From NCBI GenBank assembly GCA_963821275.1, contig CAWGDF010000001.1:1-64000 (forward strand): 64,000 nucleotides of DNA. Reading direction: 5' to 3'. The notes under the pieces were generated by a model that saw only the letters and a list, made by a program, of their open reading frames with translations, searched no databases and was not told the origin of the DNA. Below, in pieces: positions 44,274 through 53,045 of the stretch. The position numbers and the translations under genes were made by a program. Position 1 is the first letter of the stretch. The number at the start of each line of letters is the position of its first letter. The stretch is from JACVRW01 sp963821275. Its GTDB lineage: Bacteria; Actinomycetota; Thermoleophilia; Solirubrobacterales; Thermoleophilaceae.

Positions 44274-45116
44274 ATGCGACAGCGCAGGAAGATTGCGGTG
44301 GCCGGAGCGACCGGCAGGGTCGGTCGCCATACCGTCCAGGTGCTAAAGGAGGCGGGCCACGACGTCGTCCCGATGTCCCGGTCGACCGGGGTGGACGTGG
44401 TCACCGGCGAGGGTCTGAGCGAGGCTCTGGCAGGCGTGGACTGCGTCGTCGACGCAGCCTCGTGGCCGTCGTCCGATCAGGAGCCCGCCACGGATTTCTT
44501 TATCGCCGCGGCGCGCAACCTGCAAGAGGCGGGCGAGCGGGCCGGCGTCCAGCGGATCGTCGTAGTGTCGATCATCGGCGCCGACCGGTTTTCCACGGGC
44601 TACGTCGCGTCGAAGGTCCCCCACGAGCGGGCCATGCAGTCGGGCCCGATCCAGGTCCGCATCCTGCGGGCGGCGCAGTTCCACGAGTTCGTGCTGCCGT
44701 TCCTCGAATGGGGCCGCCAGGGGGACATCATGTTCGTGCCCCAGATGCGCACACAGCTGGTCGCCGCGAGGACCGTCGCGGAGGCGCTCGCCGAGGTCGC
44801 CAACGGATCGCGGCCTGCCCCGGAGAACACGATCCCGGAGATCGCCGGTCCGCGGGAGGAGAGCCTCGTCGACGTGGCGCGGCTGCTCGTCACCCGACGC
44901 GGTGACGCGGTCCGGATCGAGGCCGTGAGCGACCCAGATGATCCCGAGCAGGCCCTGTACGCCTCGGGCGCCCTGCTGCCCGGCCCCGACGCCGTTCTCG
45001 CCGGCCCGACGTTCGAGCAGTGGCTCGACTCGACTACATACCGCGCCCAGTCGCGCGAAGACTCCTGGATGAAGCGGTCGCCGGCGCGGCCCGTCACGGG
45101 GGCGCCCAACTCATGA
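44274..45116 (+). CDS. NmrA-like NAD(P)-binding protein (280 aa)
   Basis: An atypical short-chain dehydrogenase fold. KIAVAGATGRVGRHTVQVLK is the GxxGxxG dinucleotide site, GVDCVVDAASWPSSDQEPAT and VQRIVVVSIIGADRFSTGYV give the 'vS..ga' strand, and the Tyr of YVASKVPHERAM stands where the SDR YxxxK occurs. AQFHEFVLPFLEWGRQG follows as in NmrA/DUF-type oxidoreductases. AAAGGAGAC precedes the ATG. It is the first of a coupled pair with the VOC gene and may belong to the ECF42 regulon. Confidence 0.85.
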   Translation: MRQRRKIAVAGATGRVGRHTVQVLKEAGHDVVPMSRSTGVDVVTGEGLSEALAGVDCVVDAASWPSSDQEPATDFFIAAARNLQEAGERAGVQRIVVVSIIGADRFSTGYVASKVPHERAMQSGPIQVRILRAAQFHEFVLPFLEWGRQGDIMFVPQMRTQLVAARTVAEALAEVANGSRPAPENTIPEIAGPREESLVDVARLLVTRRGDAVRIEAVSDPDDPEQALYASGALLPGPDAVLAGPTFEQWLDSTTYRAQSREDSWMKRSPARPVTGAPNS

Positions 45117-45475
45117 TCACCGGGGTCCACGCCATCATCTTCACCAAGGACGCCGACGGCGTTCGCGCCCTCTTCGGAGACGTGCTCCAGTTCCCGTCGG
45201 TCGACGCTGGGCAGGGCTGGCTCATCTTCGCCCTGCCGCCCGCCGAGCTGGCCGCGCACCCGGCAGACGAGACCGGCCACCACGAGCTCTATCTCATGTG
45301 CGACGACGCCCGTACGACCGTCCACGAGCTCGAGCGCAAGGGAGTCGAATTCAGCCGCCCGATCAGCGACGAGGGCTTCGGTCTGATAACAGCGATCAAG
45401 CTGCCCGGCGGCGCCGAACTCGGTCTCTACGAGCCCAAGCACGCCACGCCGACCGCAGCTCCACCGACCCGCTAG
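45113..45475 (+). CDS. VOC-family (glyoxalase-like) protein (120 aa)
   Basis: One vicinal-oxygen-chelate module pair. ITGVHAIIFTKDADGVRALF, DVLQFPSVDAGQGWLIFALP, ETGHHELYLMCDDARTTVHE and IKLPGGAELGLYEPKHA fit the beta-alpha-beta-beta-beta repeats with His and Glu metal ligands at HHEL and ELGLYEP. The start overlaps the stop of the NmrA-like gene (ATGA). The substrate is unknown. Confidence 0.82.
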   Translation: MITGVHAIIFTKDADGVRALFGDVLQFPSVDAGQGWLIFALPPAELAAHPADETGHHELYLMCDDARTTVHELERKGVEFSRPISDEGFGLITAIKLPGGAELGLYEPKHATPTAAPPTR

Positions 45476-45622
45476 TTACATCCAGGTCGGGGTGAAAGAA
45501 ACTACCGGCACAGCTGCGGCTCTAGGCGAGAGACCGAGAGCGAGCGGCGCGCTCGGGCGCAGGGCCATGCGCCACGCTGCTCGATCGGGCCGCTCGGGCG
45601 CGGTACGTTCCCCACCACGCGT

Positions 45623-45700
45623 ATGGCACGCGACTCTCGTGCGTTGCGGTACTTCGTGGCGGTGGCCGAGGAGCTTCACGCGGACCATCAGCCTGCATGG
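45623..45700 (+). pseudogene. LysR-family regulator stump
   Basis: MARDSRALRYFVAVAEELH is the first helix of a LysR regulator ('lryFvavaeelhFgrAA'). The frame then loses similarity and no helix-turn-helix follows. Roughly 20 codons remain. The rest of 45476-45827 has no gene I can support. Confidence 0.4.
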
Positions 45701-45827
45701 CCTATTGCCGACTGCTCCTCGTCGCGCGTTGCGACACTCGGCTCCGGCGCGGCGGGGGGTGTACGGCCGTTGCTCGTCGGATGCGGCGACGGGCGCTCCG
45801 TCGAGGTTGCGCTGTCAGGATGCGCGG

Positions 45828-46703
45828 ATGGGGCTCGGCCGGAGCGTTCTGTTTCGCGTCGCGACGAGCAAGCGGCTGGAGCGCGCGGTCAAGCGCGTGC
45901 CCGGCGGCGAGCGTGCGGCGTGGCGGTCGGCTTCGCGTTATGTCGCGAGCAGGTCGCGCAGCGGCGCGCTCGCCACCGTCGAGATGCTGCTCGAACGGGG
46001 TCACGGCGTCAGCGTCGACTTGTTCGGGGAACGCGTTAGCGATCCGGCGGTCGCCGACGCGGTGCTCGAGGACTACCTCGCGCTCGTCGCCGCCTTGCCG
46101 CCACCGCCGGCTGACGTCTGGCTGTCTGTCGATCTTTCGCACCTGGCGCTCGGCGCCGGCGCGGAGGCCGCCGCCGCTCGCCTCGCGGCCATTGCGGACG
46201 CCCTGCCCGTCGGCCGGCGCGTGCAGGTCGGCGCCGAGGAGGCCGCTCTCGCCGACCAGGTCAAGGCCTGCGTGCTCGCCGTCGCCGCGGGCGGCCGGGC
46301 CGATCGGCTTGGCGCCACCGTGCAGGCAAATCTCGTGCGCTCGTCGGCCGACGCCGATGCGCTGGCCGGCGCCGGCGTGCACGTCCGGCTCGTCAAGGGC
46401 GCCTACGTTGAGGCAACCGGCGCCCACCGATACGGCGAGCCGACCGACGTCGCCTTCCTGCGACTCGGCTTCCGGCTCGCCGAGCGTGGCGCGGCCTGGT
46501 CGATCGCGACCCACGACGGCCGCCTGCGCGAGGCGCTGCTCCTCGCGCACGGGTCGGTAGCGGTCGAGCAGCTGCTCGGCGTGCGCGCGGAGGCGCTCGA
46601 CGAGCTGCACGATCGCGGCGTGCCCACCCGCGTCTACGTCCCCTACGGCGCCGACTGGTTCCGCTACTGGATGCGCCGACTCGCCGAGTCCCGTGGAACC
46701 TGA
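45828..46703 (+). CDS. proline dehydrogenase (291 aa)
   Basis: A monofunctional FAD-dependent proline dehydrogenase, oxidising proline to pyrroline-5-carboxylate. GHGVSVDLFGERVSDPAVAD is the N-terminal strand, VHVRLVKGAYVEATGAHRYG the hallmark RLVKGAY motif (binds FAD), SIATHDGRLREALLLAHG the next strand, and VYVPYGADWFRYWMRRLAES the C-terminal substrate-binding R-x-x-E segment. The length matches actinobacterial ProDH. No pyrroline-5-carboxylate dehydrogenase gene is adjacent. Confidence 0.88.
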   Translation: MGLGRSVLFRVATSKRLERAVKRVPGGERAAWRSASRYVASRSRSGALATVEMLLERGHGVSVDLFGERVSDPAVADAVLEDYLALVAALPPPPADVWLSVDLSHLALGAGAEAAAARLAAIADALPVGRRVQVGAEEAALADQVKACVLAVAAGGRADRLGATVQANLVRSSADADALAGAGVHVRLVKGAYVEATGAHRYGEPTDVAFLRLGFRLAERGAAWSIATHDGRLREALLLAHGSVAVEQLLGVRAEALDELHDRGVPTRVYVPYGADWFRYWMRRLAESRGT

Positions 46704-47121
46704 CCCGGGAACGGCGACTGCCCCGCCCACAGCAGGTGATTCCCATGATGACCACGATCGGTGTCGGACGGATGCGGGCACCCGCCCTGACACCGCGGTA
46801 CGCCTGCACCGGACAAGCAGCAGGCGCAAAGCGTGATGGCACCCCCACTATCGGAAATCGCGCATTGCGCAAGCCCCACCCGGCCATCGGGCTGAGTGCT
46901 GCTTGCATGGGGAAAGCAGTCGTCTACACGCAGGTAGGCAGGGCACCCCCTCGACTTCCAACCAGGCGCGCGACGGGCGGCGAGCCGGGCGCTCGCATTT
47001 GTATCTCAGCGGAAGCGGCGACCGGTCTCCCGTTAGCTAAGCGGGCCCGGCAAGCGCGTCGGGGTCGGTCAGCGCGGCGACTACCCGGTCCGGCGAGGCG
47101 CTGATAACGCGGACGGTGGTG
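46704..47121. other. 418 bases with no supported gene
   Basis: Between proline dehydrogenase and the convergent DHFR-like gene. No frame has recognisable similarity, and no clear terminator or RNA gene is visible. Confidence 0.4.
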
Positions 47122-47692
47122 TCAATCCGACTCAACGCGGGCGCGCCCGTAGCGCTCGTAGATCACGCGCGAGCCGAACGTCCTGGTCTCGATCAGGTCC
47201 AGCGGGACCGCTTCGGTGACCGGCGGGAAGAACGGCGTGCCGCCACCGACGACGACCGGGTTGCGGAACATGCGCAGCTCGTCGACGAGGCCGAGCTCGA
47301 ACGCCTGCGCGGCCAAGCCCGCGCCGCCGACCTCGACGTCCTTGTCAGTCGCGTCGAGCGCCGCGGCGGCCTCCTCGGCCACCGACGCCTCGGCGAGCCG
47401 GGCGTTCCCCTGGACGCTGTCGAGCGTGCGGCTGAAGACGACCTTCGGGATCGCGCACCAGACGTCTGCGAACGCGGCCCCGAGCTCGTTCTCGCGCAAC
47501 GACGGGTCCGTCTCCCACACCAGCATCGTCTCGTAGAGCCTGCGGCCGAGCAGACAACCGCCGAGCTCGCTTACCAGCGCGAGGTGGAAACGAAACAGCT
47601 CCTCGCTGGGGCCCCCACCCGAACGCGCCCTTGCGATCGGCGATGAAGCCGTCCACCGAGACGCTCATCGAGTAAATCAGCACGGGCTTCAC
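47122..47692 (-). pseudogene. dihydrofolate-reductase-like protein, single frameshift
   Basis: The GTG at 47692 begins KPVLIYSMSVSVDGFIADRK, GAFGWG. After a frameshift near 47610 the sequence continues EELFRFHLALVSELGGCLLG, RRLYETMLVWE and then, in that frame, PKVVFSRTLDSVQGNARLAE, DVEVGGAGLAAQAFELGLVD, VVVGGGTPFFPP. All RibD_C landmarks are present, so one indel separates this from a complete gene of about 190 residues. It is a relative of the protein at 41043. Confidence 0.8.
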
Positions 47693-47717
47693 GGGCGCGT
47701 GATGCTATTGCTCGGGC

Positions 47718-48251
47718 ATGGCGGGCAAGGCATCAGAGCGGTTCGTCTGGGCGGTCGACACCCTGGAGGTCCGCCCGGCCGACCGCCTGCTCGAGGTCGG
47801 CTGCGGCCACGGCGTCGCGGTCTCCCTAGTCTGCGAGAGGCTGACGACGGGAACGATCAGCGCGATCGACCGCTCGCCCAAGATGATCGAGATGGCCACT
47901 CGGAGGAACCGCGAGCACGTCGAAGCGGGCAGGGCTGTGCTCGAGGCCGTCGCGCTGGAGGACGCGGACCTCGGCGATCGGCGCTTCGACAAGGTTTTCG
48001 CCTTCAACGTCGCTCCCTTCTGGCAGCAGCCGGAGGCGGCGCTCGGTGCCGTCCGCGAGCACCTCGCCCGGGATGGGGCCGTCTACCTCTTCTGGGACGC
48101 GCGCCACTCCGCGCCGGAGCGAGCCCGGGACCTCGGGAACGAGCTGGCCGACCGGCTACGCCGGGGCGGATTCTCCGTCGACAGGGTGCTGGTCGAGGAC
48201 CTGCGCCCAGTCCCCGCGGTCTGCGCGATGGGGCGGCCCCAGGGCGGATGA
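47718..48251 (+). CDS. SAM-dependent methyltransferase (177 aa)
   Basis: A class I methyltransferase. DRLLEVGCGHGVAVSLVCER is motif I, TGTISAIDRSPKMIEMATRR carries the acidic residue of motif II, FDKVFAFNVAPFWQQPEAAL is motif IV and LARDGAVYLFWDARH motif V-like. The substrate is unknown. It is divergent from the DHFR-like gene with only 25 bases between the starts. Confidence 0.85.
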   Translation: MAGKASERFVWAVDTLEVRPADRLLEVGCGHGVAVSLVCERLTTGTISAIDRSPKMIEMATRRNREHVEAGRAVLEAVALEDADLGDRRFDKVFAFNVAPFWQQPEAALGAVREHLARDGAVYLFWDARHSAPERARDLGNELADRLRRGGFSVDRVLVEDLRPVPAVCAMGRPQGG

Positions 48252-48500
48252 ACATGGACCGCAACACCGTGTCGCGTTCCCAACAACGCGCGAGCGCTCC
48301 TGCTCCCATGCGACGGGGGAGTGCCGCCTGTCGTCCATTGTGATAGCGCGGCGAACGCCGTTCCCGTTCAACTCGGGCGCATCTGCAATCGCAGGGGAAG
48401 CGGAACTTTCGTAAGGATTGACGAAGCGGTTGCCCGGGCCTGCCACTTCCAAGGGCCGGAAGCACTCGGACCACGCGCCGCTCCTCGCGGAGCTGCGGGA

Positions 48501-48791
48501 CTAGCTCGAAACGAAGGTCTCCGCCGGGTACATCTCCGGCGGATCCGTGATGCCGACCTGTTCGAGGATCGGTCCCAGGTGCTGGCCGAACGCGTCGCAC
48601 GCGTCCTGGGACTCCCAGACGTCGACGACGCGGAATCCGCTCGGGCTTTCGCCGGCTGAGTGGAACAGGATGCCCCCGACCGGCCAGTCCGACACTGACT
48701 CCAACTTGTCCTTGCCCGCGAGCTTCTGGACGGTGGCGCGGTAGTTCTCTGCGGTGACCGTCGGACCCTGGTGGACCAGTACGACCGGCAT
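48501..48791 (-). CDS. small ABM-like dimeric alpha/beta-barrel protein (96 aa)
   Basis: MPVVLVHQGPTVTAENYRAT, VGGILFHSAGESPSGFRVVD, VWESQDACDAFGQHLGPILE and YPAETFVSS fit a single dimeric alpha-beta barrel domain as in antibiotic-biosynthesis-monooxygenase-like proteins. No catalytic residue can be assigned. The ATG at 48791 has a weak AAGGAG site upstream. Gaps on both sides (48252-48500, 48792-49080) show no other gene. Confidence 0.65.
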   Translation of the reverse strand: MPVVLVHQGPTVTAENYRATVQKLAGKDKLESVSDWPVGGILFHSAGESPSGFRVVDVWESQDACDAFGQHLGPILEQVGITDPPEMYPAETFVSS

Positions 48792-49080
48792 GGCGAGCTC
48801 CTTGTTCGAGTCGGCCGACCCTACCTCGCCCGCGGACTCGCGGCCAGCGATTAGGTTCGGCACACTCGCGATTCCAGTTGCAGCTCAGAAGACAATCGTG
48901 TGGTTCAGCCGGATCGATGGCACGCCTTGGCGAGCGCAGCAACATCCAATGGCACCGAGTAGCCGCAAACATGTCGATGGCACTCCCGCTTCGCGCGAAG
49001 CGCGATAGCCGCACAAGCGTCGGTGGCGTCTCTTTGCTGCTGTAGATTCGCCGCGGTTTAGGTTCCGGGTGGCGGTCAGT

Positions 49081-49745
49081 CTAGGCGGCTGTCACCTCCT
49101 CGGAAGTCGTTTGCTGGTGTCCCTCGTATCTCGTCGGGGTGAGGCGTTGGCGGTCGAGTTGGTTGAAGCGGATACCGTTGGTTTCGTGGGTGATCAGCAG
49201 GTCGAGGACGGCCCAGACGAGCGACAGGCAGCTGTCCTCGCCGGGGAAGCGGCCCATCACTTTGGTGCGGCGTTTGACTTCGCCGAGCGAGCGTTCGAGC
49301 AGGTTGGTTGACCGCCATCGGCGGCGGTGTCGGGGTGGGTAGCGCAGGTGCACGACGAGCGCGTCGAGGTCGTCTGAGAGGCATCTGGCCGCGGCGGTGT
49401 AGCCGCCCTTGTCGAGCTCCTCGGCCAGGCTTGCAGTCGCTGCTTGGCGTCGCTCTCGCTGATCGCGTCATCGAGCGCCTGCCAGTACGCCTGCTTGACC
49501 CGCTCGCGTTCGCGCTCGGGCAGCTTGGCGTAGAGGTTACGCGCGCGGTGCACACAACAGCGCTGGCGGTCCGAGGCGGGCCAGCACTGCTCGATCGCTT
49601 TGATCAGCCCGGGGGCGCCGTCGGCAACGATCAGCATCGGCGCGCCCAGGCCGCGGGCGATCAGGTCCCTGGCGAGCGCGAGCCAGTCCTCGTGCGACTC
49701 GCGCATTCCCAGCATCACCGCCAACAGCACGAGATAGGTCTCCGA
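49081..49745 (-). mobile_element. IS256-family transposase, broken
   Basis: YLVLLAVMLGMRESHEDWLA, LARDLIARGLGAPMLIVADG, APGLIKAIEQCWPASDRQRC and CVHRARNLYAKLPERERERV are the central DDE region of a Mutator-type (IS256) transposase. After a frameshift near 49430 the C-terminus follows (RWRSTNLLERSLGEVKRRTK, VMGRFPGEDSCLSLVWAVLD). The N-terminal third, including the first catalytic Asp, is missing because repeat copy R3 begins at that point. Confidence 0.85.
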
Positions 49746-50085
49746 GCGCTCCCGCGACCGTCCCTCGGCCTCGGGTTCCCCTCCCGAAGGCAAGGCGGGG
49801 GTGCGTGGTTCGAAAGCCTCGGAGCGCCTTCGTGGATCACTGTTTTCCCTGCTCAGCGCGATATCGGCGCGGATGTCCCGTCGGCGGCCCGATATGTCCC
49901 TCCGAGCGACGCTCGGATCAGCAGGAGTACCGGCTAGCGGCCTGAACCGCGCTACGGCTTGTCGCGCACCGGGAGCCCGGTTACTGCTGGTCTCCCACAG
50001 ATGGAGGAGCCGGGGAGGAGCGGATCACACGCCCGCGGACGGCCGGACCTCGTCCGTCGCGACAGTCCGGCGACGCGGGCTGAGA
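49738..50085 (+). repeat. dispersed repeat family, long copy R3
   Basis: GGTCTCCGAGCGCTCCCGCG, GACCGTCCCTCGGCCTCGGG, GGTGCGTGGTTCGAAAGCCT, CAGCGCGATATCGGCGCGGA, GGCGGCCCGATATGTCCCTC and ACAGATGGAGGAGCCGGGGA match R1 and R2 in order. Its left end directly replaces the N-terminal part of the IS256 transposase, so its border is defined there. Confidence 0.65.
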
Positions 50086-50282
50086 CGGCTGCTTCTCCAC
50101 GATTCCGGCCAATCTGTACCAGGTGCTGTACGTGGTGCCGCCCCCGGCACCGGGCGGGGCCGGCCGTCACGTCGTCTACGACGGGTCGGAGCCGCCTCAG
50201 CCGCTGTCCAATAGACACCGCGGCAGGGTCGGGTCTTGGGCGGCGCCGGGTTTGGCCCAGTTGACTTCGTGCCGACGCCGCC

Positions 50283-50889
50283 TTACGAGGTCACGTTCGC
50301 GCAGATCACCCAGGCGTACAGACTGGTCGACCCTGGGCCCCGGTTAGAGAGCAGCCCAGTCCAGCCCGCGGCGCCGTTCGTGGGCGCGGTTTCGGCGACG
50401 TACCCGCCGCTTGTCTTGCTCACACCCCCGCCGAGGGCTTTCTTGCCCGGGCAGTTGACCGTCGCCCTCTCGGTTCTCTCCGGAGCGACCGACACGCATG
50501 GAGATGGAGTCACCACGTACTCCCAGCCGCTGATTCCGCTCGGCCCTTGCGCTCCTGCGGGGCCCTGCGGCCCAGCCCGGCCGGTTGTGCCTTGCGTGCC
50601 GGTTGCGCCGGTGGGGCCGGCCGGACCTCGCTCGCCGCCGTCGCCCTTCGGCCCTTGCGGCCCGGTCGGGCCGCGCTGGCCGGCCAGCGAGCTGAGCGCC
50701 GTGGCGCTGAGCTTGCTGGTGCCTGAGCGAGCGGTTCTTGACATCACGGCCGGTGACGGTGCCGTCCTTGATGTTCTTGCCGGTGACCGTGACCGCGGCA
50801 TACGCCGTGCCGCCGAGCGCGGCGAACAGCGCCAGGTACGCGACGGCGGTGCTGTGGCGGCGCGAGAGGCGCCTGAGAATGGATCGCAT
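50283..50889 (-). pseudogene. exported collagen-like protein, single frameshift
   Basis: The ATG at 50889 starts RRLSRRHSTAVAYLALFAAL, a signal anchor, followed by AVTVTGKNIKDGTVTGRDVK. After a frameshift near 50730 come SGTSKLSATALSSLAGQRGP, a short stretch of Gly-X-Y triplets (TGPQGPKGDGGERGPAGPTG, ATGTQGTTGRAGPQGPAGAQ), and a globular tail with two Cys (TVNCPGKKALGGGV, LYAWVICANVTS). This domain order recurs in Thermoleophilia exported proteins. The indel could be an assembly error. Confidence 0.75.
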
Positions 50890-51067
50890 GGGAGTGTCCA
50901 CCCTGGTTTGGCGTTGGTGTGTTGGTCCGACGATTGCCCGCCTCAGGTGCTGCGGGCGAGGCTGATCAGGTACTCCGCCTCCATGTGGAGGCGCCCGTCG
51001 GCGGCCTGATCGTGGCGCTCGGCGAGCTCGATTCAGCCGTCGAAGCGCTGAGGTCTGGAACGGCTGA

Positions 51068-51730
51068 TCATGCGCCGATGGTGGCCCGACCAACGACCAG
51101 CGGGCGGATGATCGGCGGCATCGCCGGCCACTTGGCGGGATGCGCGTCGAGGCGGAACCCGCGCGCATCCATCAGCTCGAGTGTCGCGCGGTTGCACCGG
51201 CACCCCTCGGCGAACCGCCGCCACGGTCTGGCGAAGCGATCCTGCCAGCGGGCCAGCAGCGGCGAGTCGGAGCGCACGTGCTCGATGAACAGCAGCTGCC
51301 CGTCGGGGCGCAGCACGCGCCCGATCTCGCGCAACGCCACGTCGGGAGCGTCGACCGTGCACAGGACGAGCGTCGAGACGACCGTGTCGATTGTCGCGTC
51401 GCCGAAGGGCAGATGCTCCGCGCCGGCGTCGATCACCTTCGCGTCGCGGTCGCTGCGGCGCACCGCGTTCTTGAGCCGACTGCGCATCGACGGGTCGGGC
51501 TCTGCGAGCACGAGGCTGTCGAGGTCGTCGGGGTAGTGCAAGAGATTCAGGCCGGTGCCGCTCCCTATCTCCACGGTCCGTCCGCGCGCCTGGGTGAGGA
51601 GGTCACGGCGGTGGCGGCGCATGCCAGCGCGCTCGCCGATCCACAAGAATGGGTCATAGATCGCGGCGAACACGCGTGCCCATGCCCGCGAGTCGGCGAC
51701 GGGACGCAGATGCAATGTGTCGGTTGTCAT
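51068..51730 (-). CDS. SAM-dependent methyltransferase, UbiE-like (220 aa)
   Basis: GRTVEIGSGTGLNLLHYPDD is motif I, SLVLAEPDPSMRSRLKNAVR motif II, AEHLPFGDATIDTVVSTLVL motif IV and VLRPDGQLLFIEHVRSDSPL the post-motif region. The N-terminal FAAIYDPFLWIGERAGMRRH resembles phospholipid or quinone methyltransferases. The C-terminal Cys (EGCRCNRATLELMDARGF) is also typical of that subgroup. The substrate is unknown. Confidence 0.87.
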   Translation of the reverse strand: MTTDTLHLRPVADSRAWARVFAAIYDPFLWIGERAGMRRHRRDLLTQARGRTVEIGSGTGLNLLHYPDDLDSLVLAEPDPSMRSRLKNAVRRSDRDAKVIDAGAEHLPFGDATIDTVVSTLVLCTVDAPDVALREIGRVLRPDGQLLFIEHVRSDSPLLARWQDRFARPWRRFAEGCRCNRATLELMDARGFRLDAHPAKWPAMPPIIRPLVVGRATIGA

Positions 51731-51860
51731 GCCGGCGACGGTACGGCCCGGGGCCCGGCCGCGCATCGCCCGGAACGGTCATCGGCGACAGATGGCCCGT
51801 TCCGGTGATCGACGCACACGGCGAGGTGCCGCGGGGTGGCTCAGGAGCCGTAGGGCCTGC

Positions 51861-52907
51861 TCAGAGCAGTCCCAGGCGAGCCGCTTCGGCGACCGCCGCC
51901 GTCCGAGATCCGCGGCCAAGCTTGTGACGGATGTTCGCCACGTGGCGGTGCACCGTGTGAGGACTAAGGATCAGCTGCTCGGCGATCTCGCGATCGTTGA
52001 GCCCGTGCGCAACGAGCTTGAGCACCTCGCGCTCGCGTCGCGACAGCAGCGCCGCCGCCGGCTCTTCTTCGGCCCGACGCTCAGGTGAGCTCTGCGCGGT
52101 CAGCACCGCGCGCAGCGCCCTGACCACGGAACCGGCATCGCCGGCCCACGGGAAGTGGGCGCTCCCCTCCAGCGGGACCAGCGTCGCGCCCGTGATCCCC
52201 GCGGCGACCTCGCGACCAAGCCGATACGGGATCGCGCGATCCTCGCGGCGGTGGACGACCATCGTGGGGGCCTTCACCAGCGGCAACTGGTCGCGAACGT
52301 CGTTGCGATACACCTGCTCCAGCAGCCTGGCCGCCGCGTCGGCGCTGGCGGCCAGCCGCTGAAACCGCGCGAACCGTTCTTGCTCTTGGCTGCTGACCTC
52401 GCCGAGGAAGATGTCCGACAGCAGCCGCGATCCGATGCCCCAGTGCGAGCGGACGGTCGCGACGATCGCCTCGCGCACCGCCGGCGGCGTGATCGAGGGA
52501 CCTTCCGCGTAGGAGCCGTAGAGCATCAGACGCTCGACTCGCTCGGGAAAACGCGCGGCGAACGCGATCGCGGCACACCCGCTCGAGGAGCCGCCGAATA
52601 AGCCCACCCGTTCCGCGCCAAGCTCATCCAACAGCGCACGGATGACCTCGACCTCCCCGTCCACAGTCAAATCCTCGTCCCGTAGCTCACGGTCCGACAC
52701 GCCAACCCCCAGCCGGTCGTAGCGGACCACGGAGTACCCAACGCCGATCGCCTCCCAGAACTGCGCAAAAGCCTGGTTGCCCCGATCAAGCTCCAGATGG
52801 CTGACCCACCACGCCGGGCAGAGCAACAGCGGCCCCTCACCGGCCACCTCGTAAGCGACTCGGCGACCTCCAACCGTCAAGAACCGGATTTCGGGAACCA
52901 GAAGCAC
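51861..52907 (-). CDS. alpha/beta hydrolase-LuxR fusion regulator (~348 aa)
   Basis: Residues ~5-260 are an alpha/beta hydrolase domain: VGGRRVAYEVAGEGPLLLCP, YDRLGVGVSDRELRDEDLTV, the nucleophile elbow GLFGGSSSGCAAIAFAARFP with Ser, the acid VHRREDRAIPYRLG and the His GSAHFPWAGD. Residues ~285-348 are a LuxR helix-turn-helix: LSRREREVLKLVAHGLNDRE, IAEQLILSPHTVHRHVANIR. The triad looks complete, so it may bind or process its own ligand. GTG 52907 is a likely start; longer frames begin at GTG 52916 or ATG 53009. Confidence 0.85.
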   Translation of the reverse strand: MLLVPEIRFLTVGGRRVAYEVAGEGPLLLCPAWWVSHLELDRGNQAFAQFWEAIGVGYSVVRYDRLGVGVSDRELRDEDLTVDGEVEVIRALLDELGAERVGLFGGSSSGCAAIAFAARFPERVERLMLYGSYAEGPSITPPAVREAIVATVRSHWGIGSRLLSDIFLGEVSSQEQERFARFQRLAASADAAARLLEQVYRNDVRDQLPLVKAPTMVVHRREDRAIPYRLGREVAAGITGATLVPLEGSAHFPWAGDAGSVVRALRAVLTAQSSPERRAEEEPAAALLSRREREVLKLVAHGLNDREIAEQLILSPHTVHRHVANIRHKLGRGSRTAAVAEAARLGLL

Positions 52908-53045
52908 CACAGCCACAAAGGTATGCCGTCTCCCTGCGACCCGCGCGTCACACGGACCATTGACTGCCTCAGCCTCCCACACAAGAAGCGGCAAGCATTT
53001 CGTCGCCACGAGTGCGGTTTACGTGCCGCGGTCCACACTGGGCCG

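Noticed and set aside
50283..50801. Gly-X-Y triplet region as a CRISPR-like or tandem DNA repeat
   Set aside because: The periodicity is at the protein level with degenerate codons and there are no spacers. It is a collagen-like domain.
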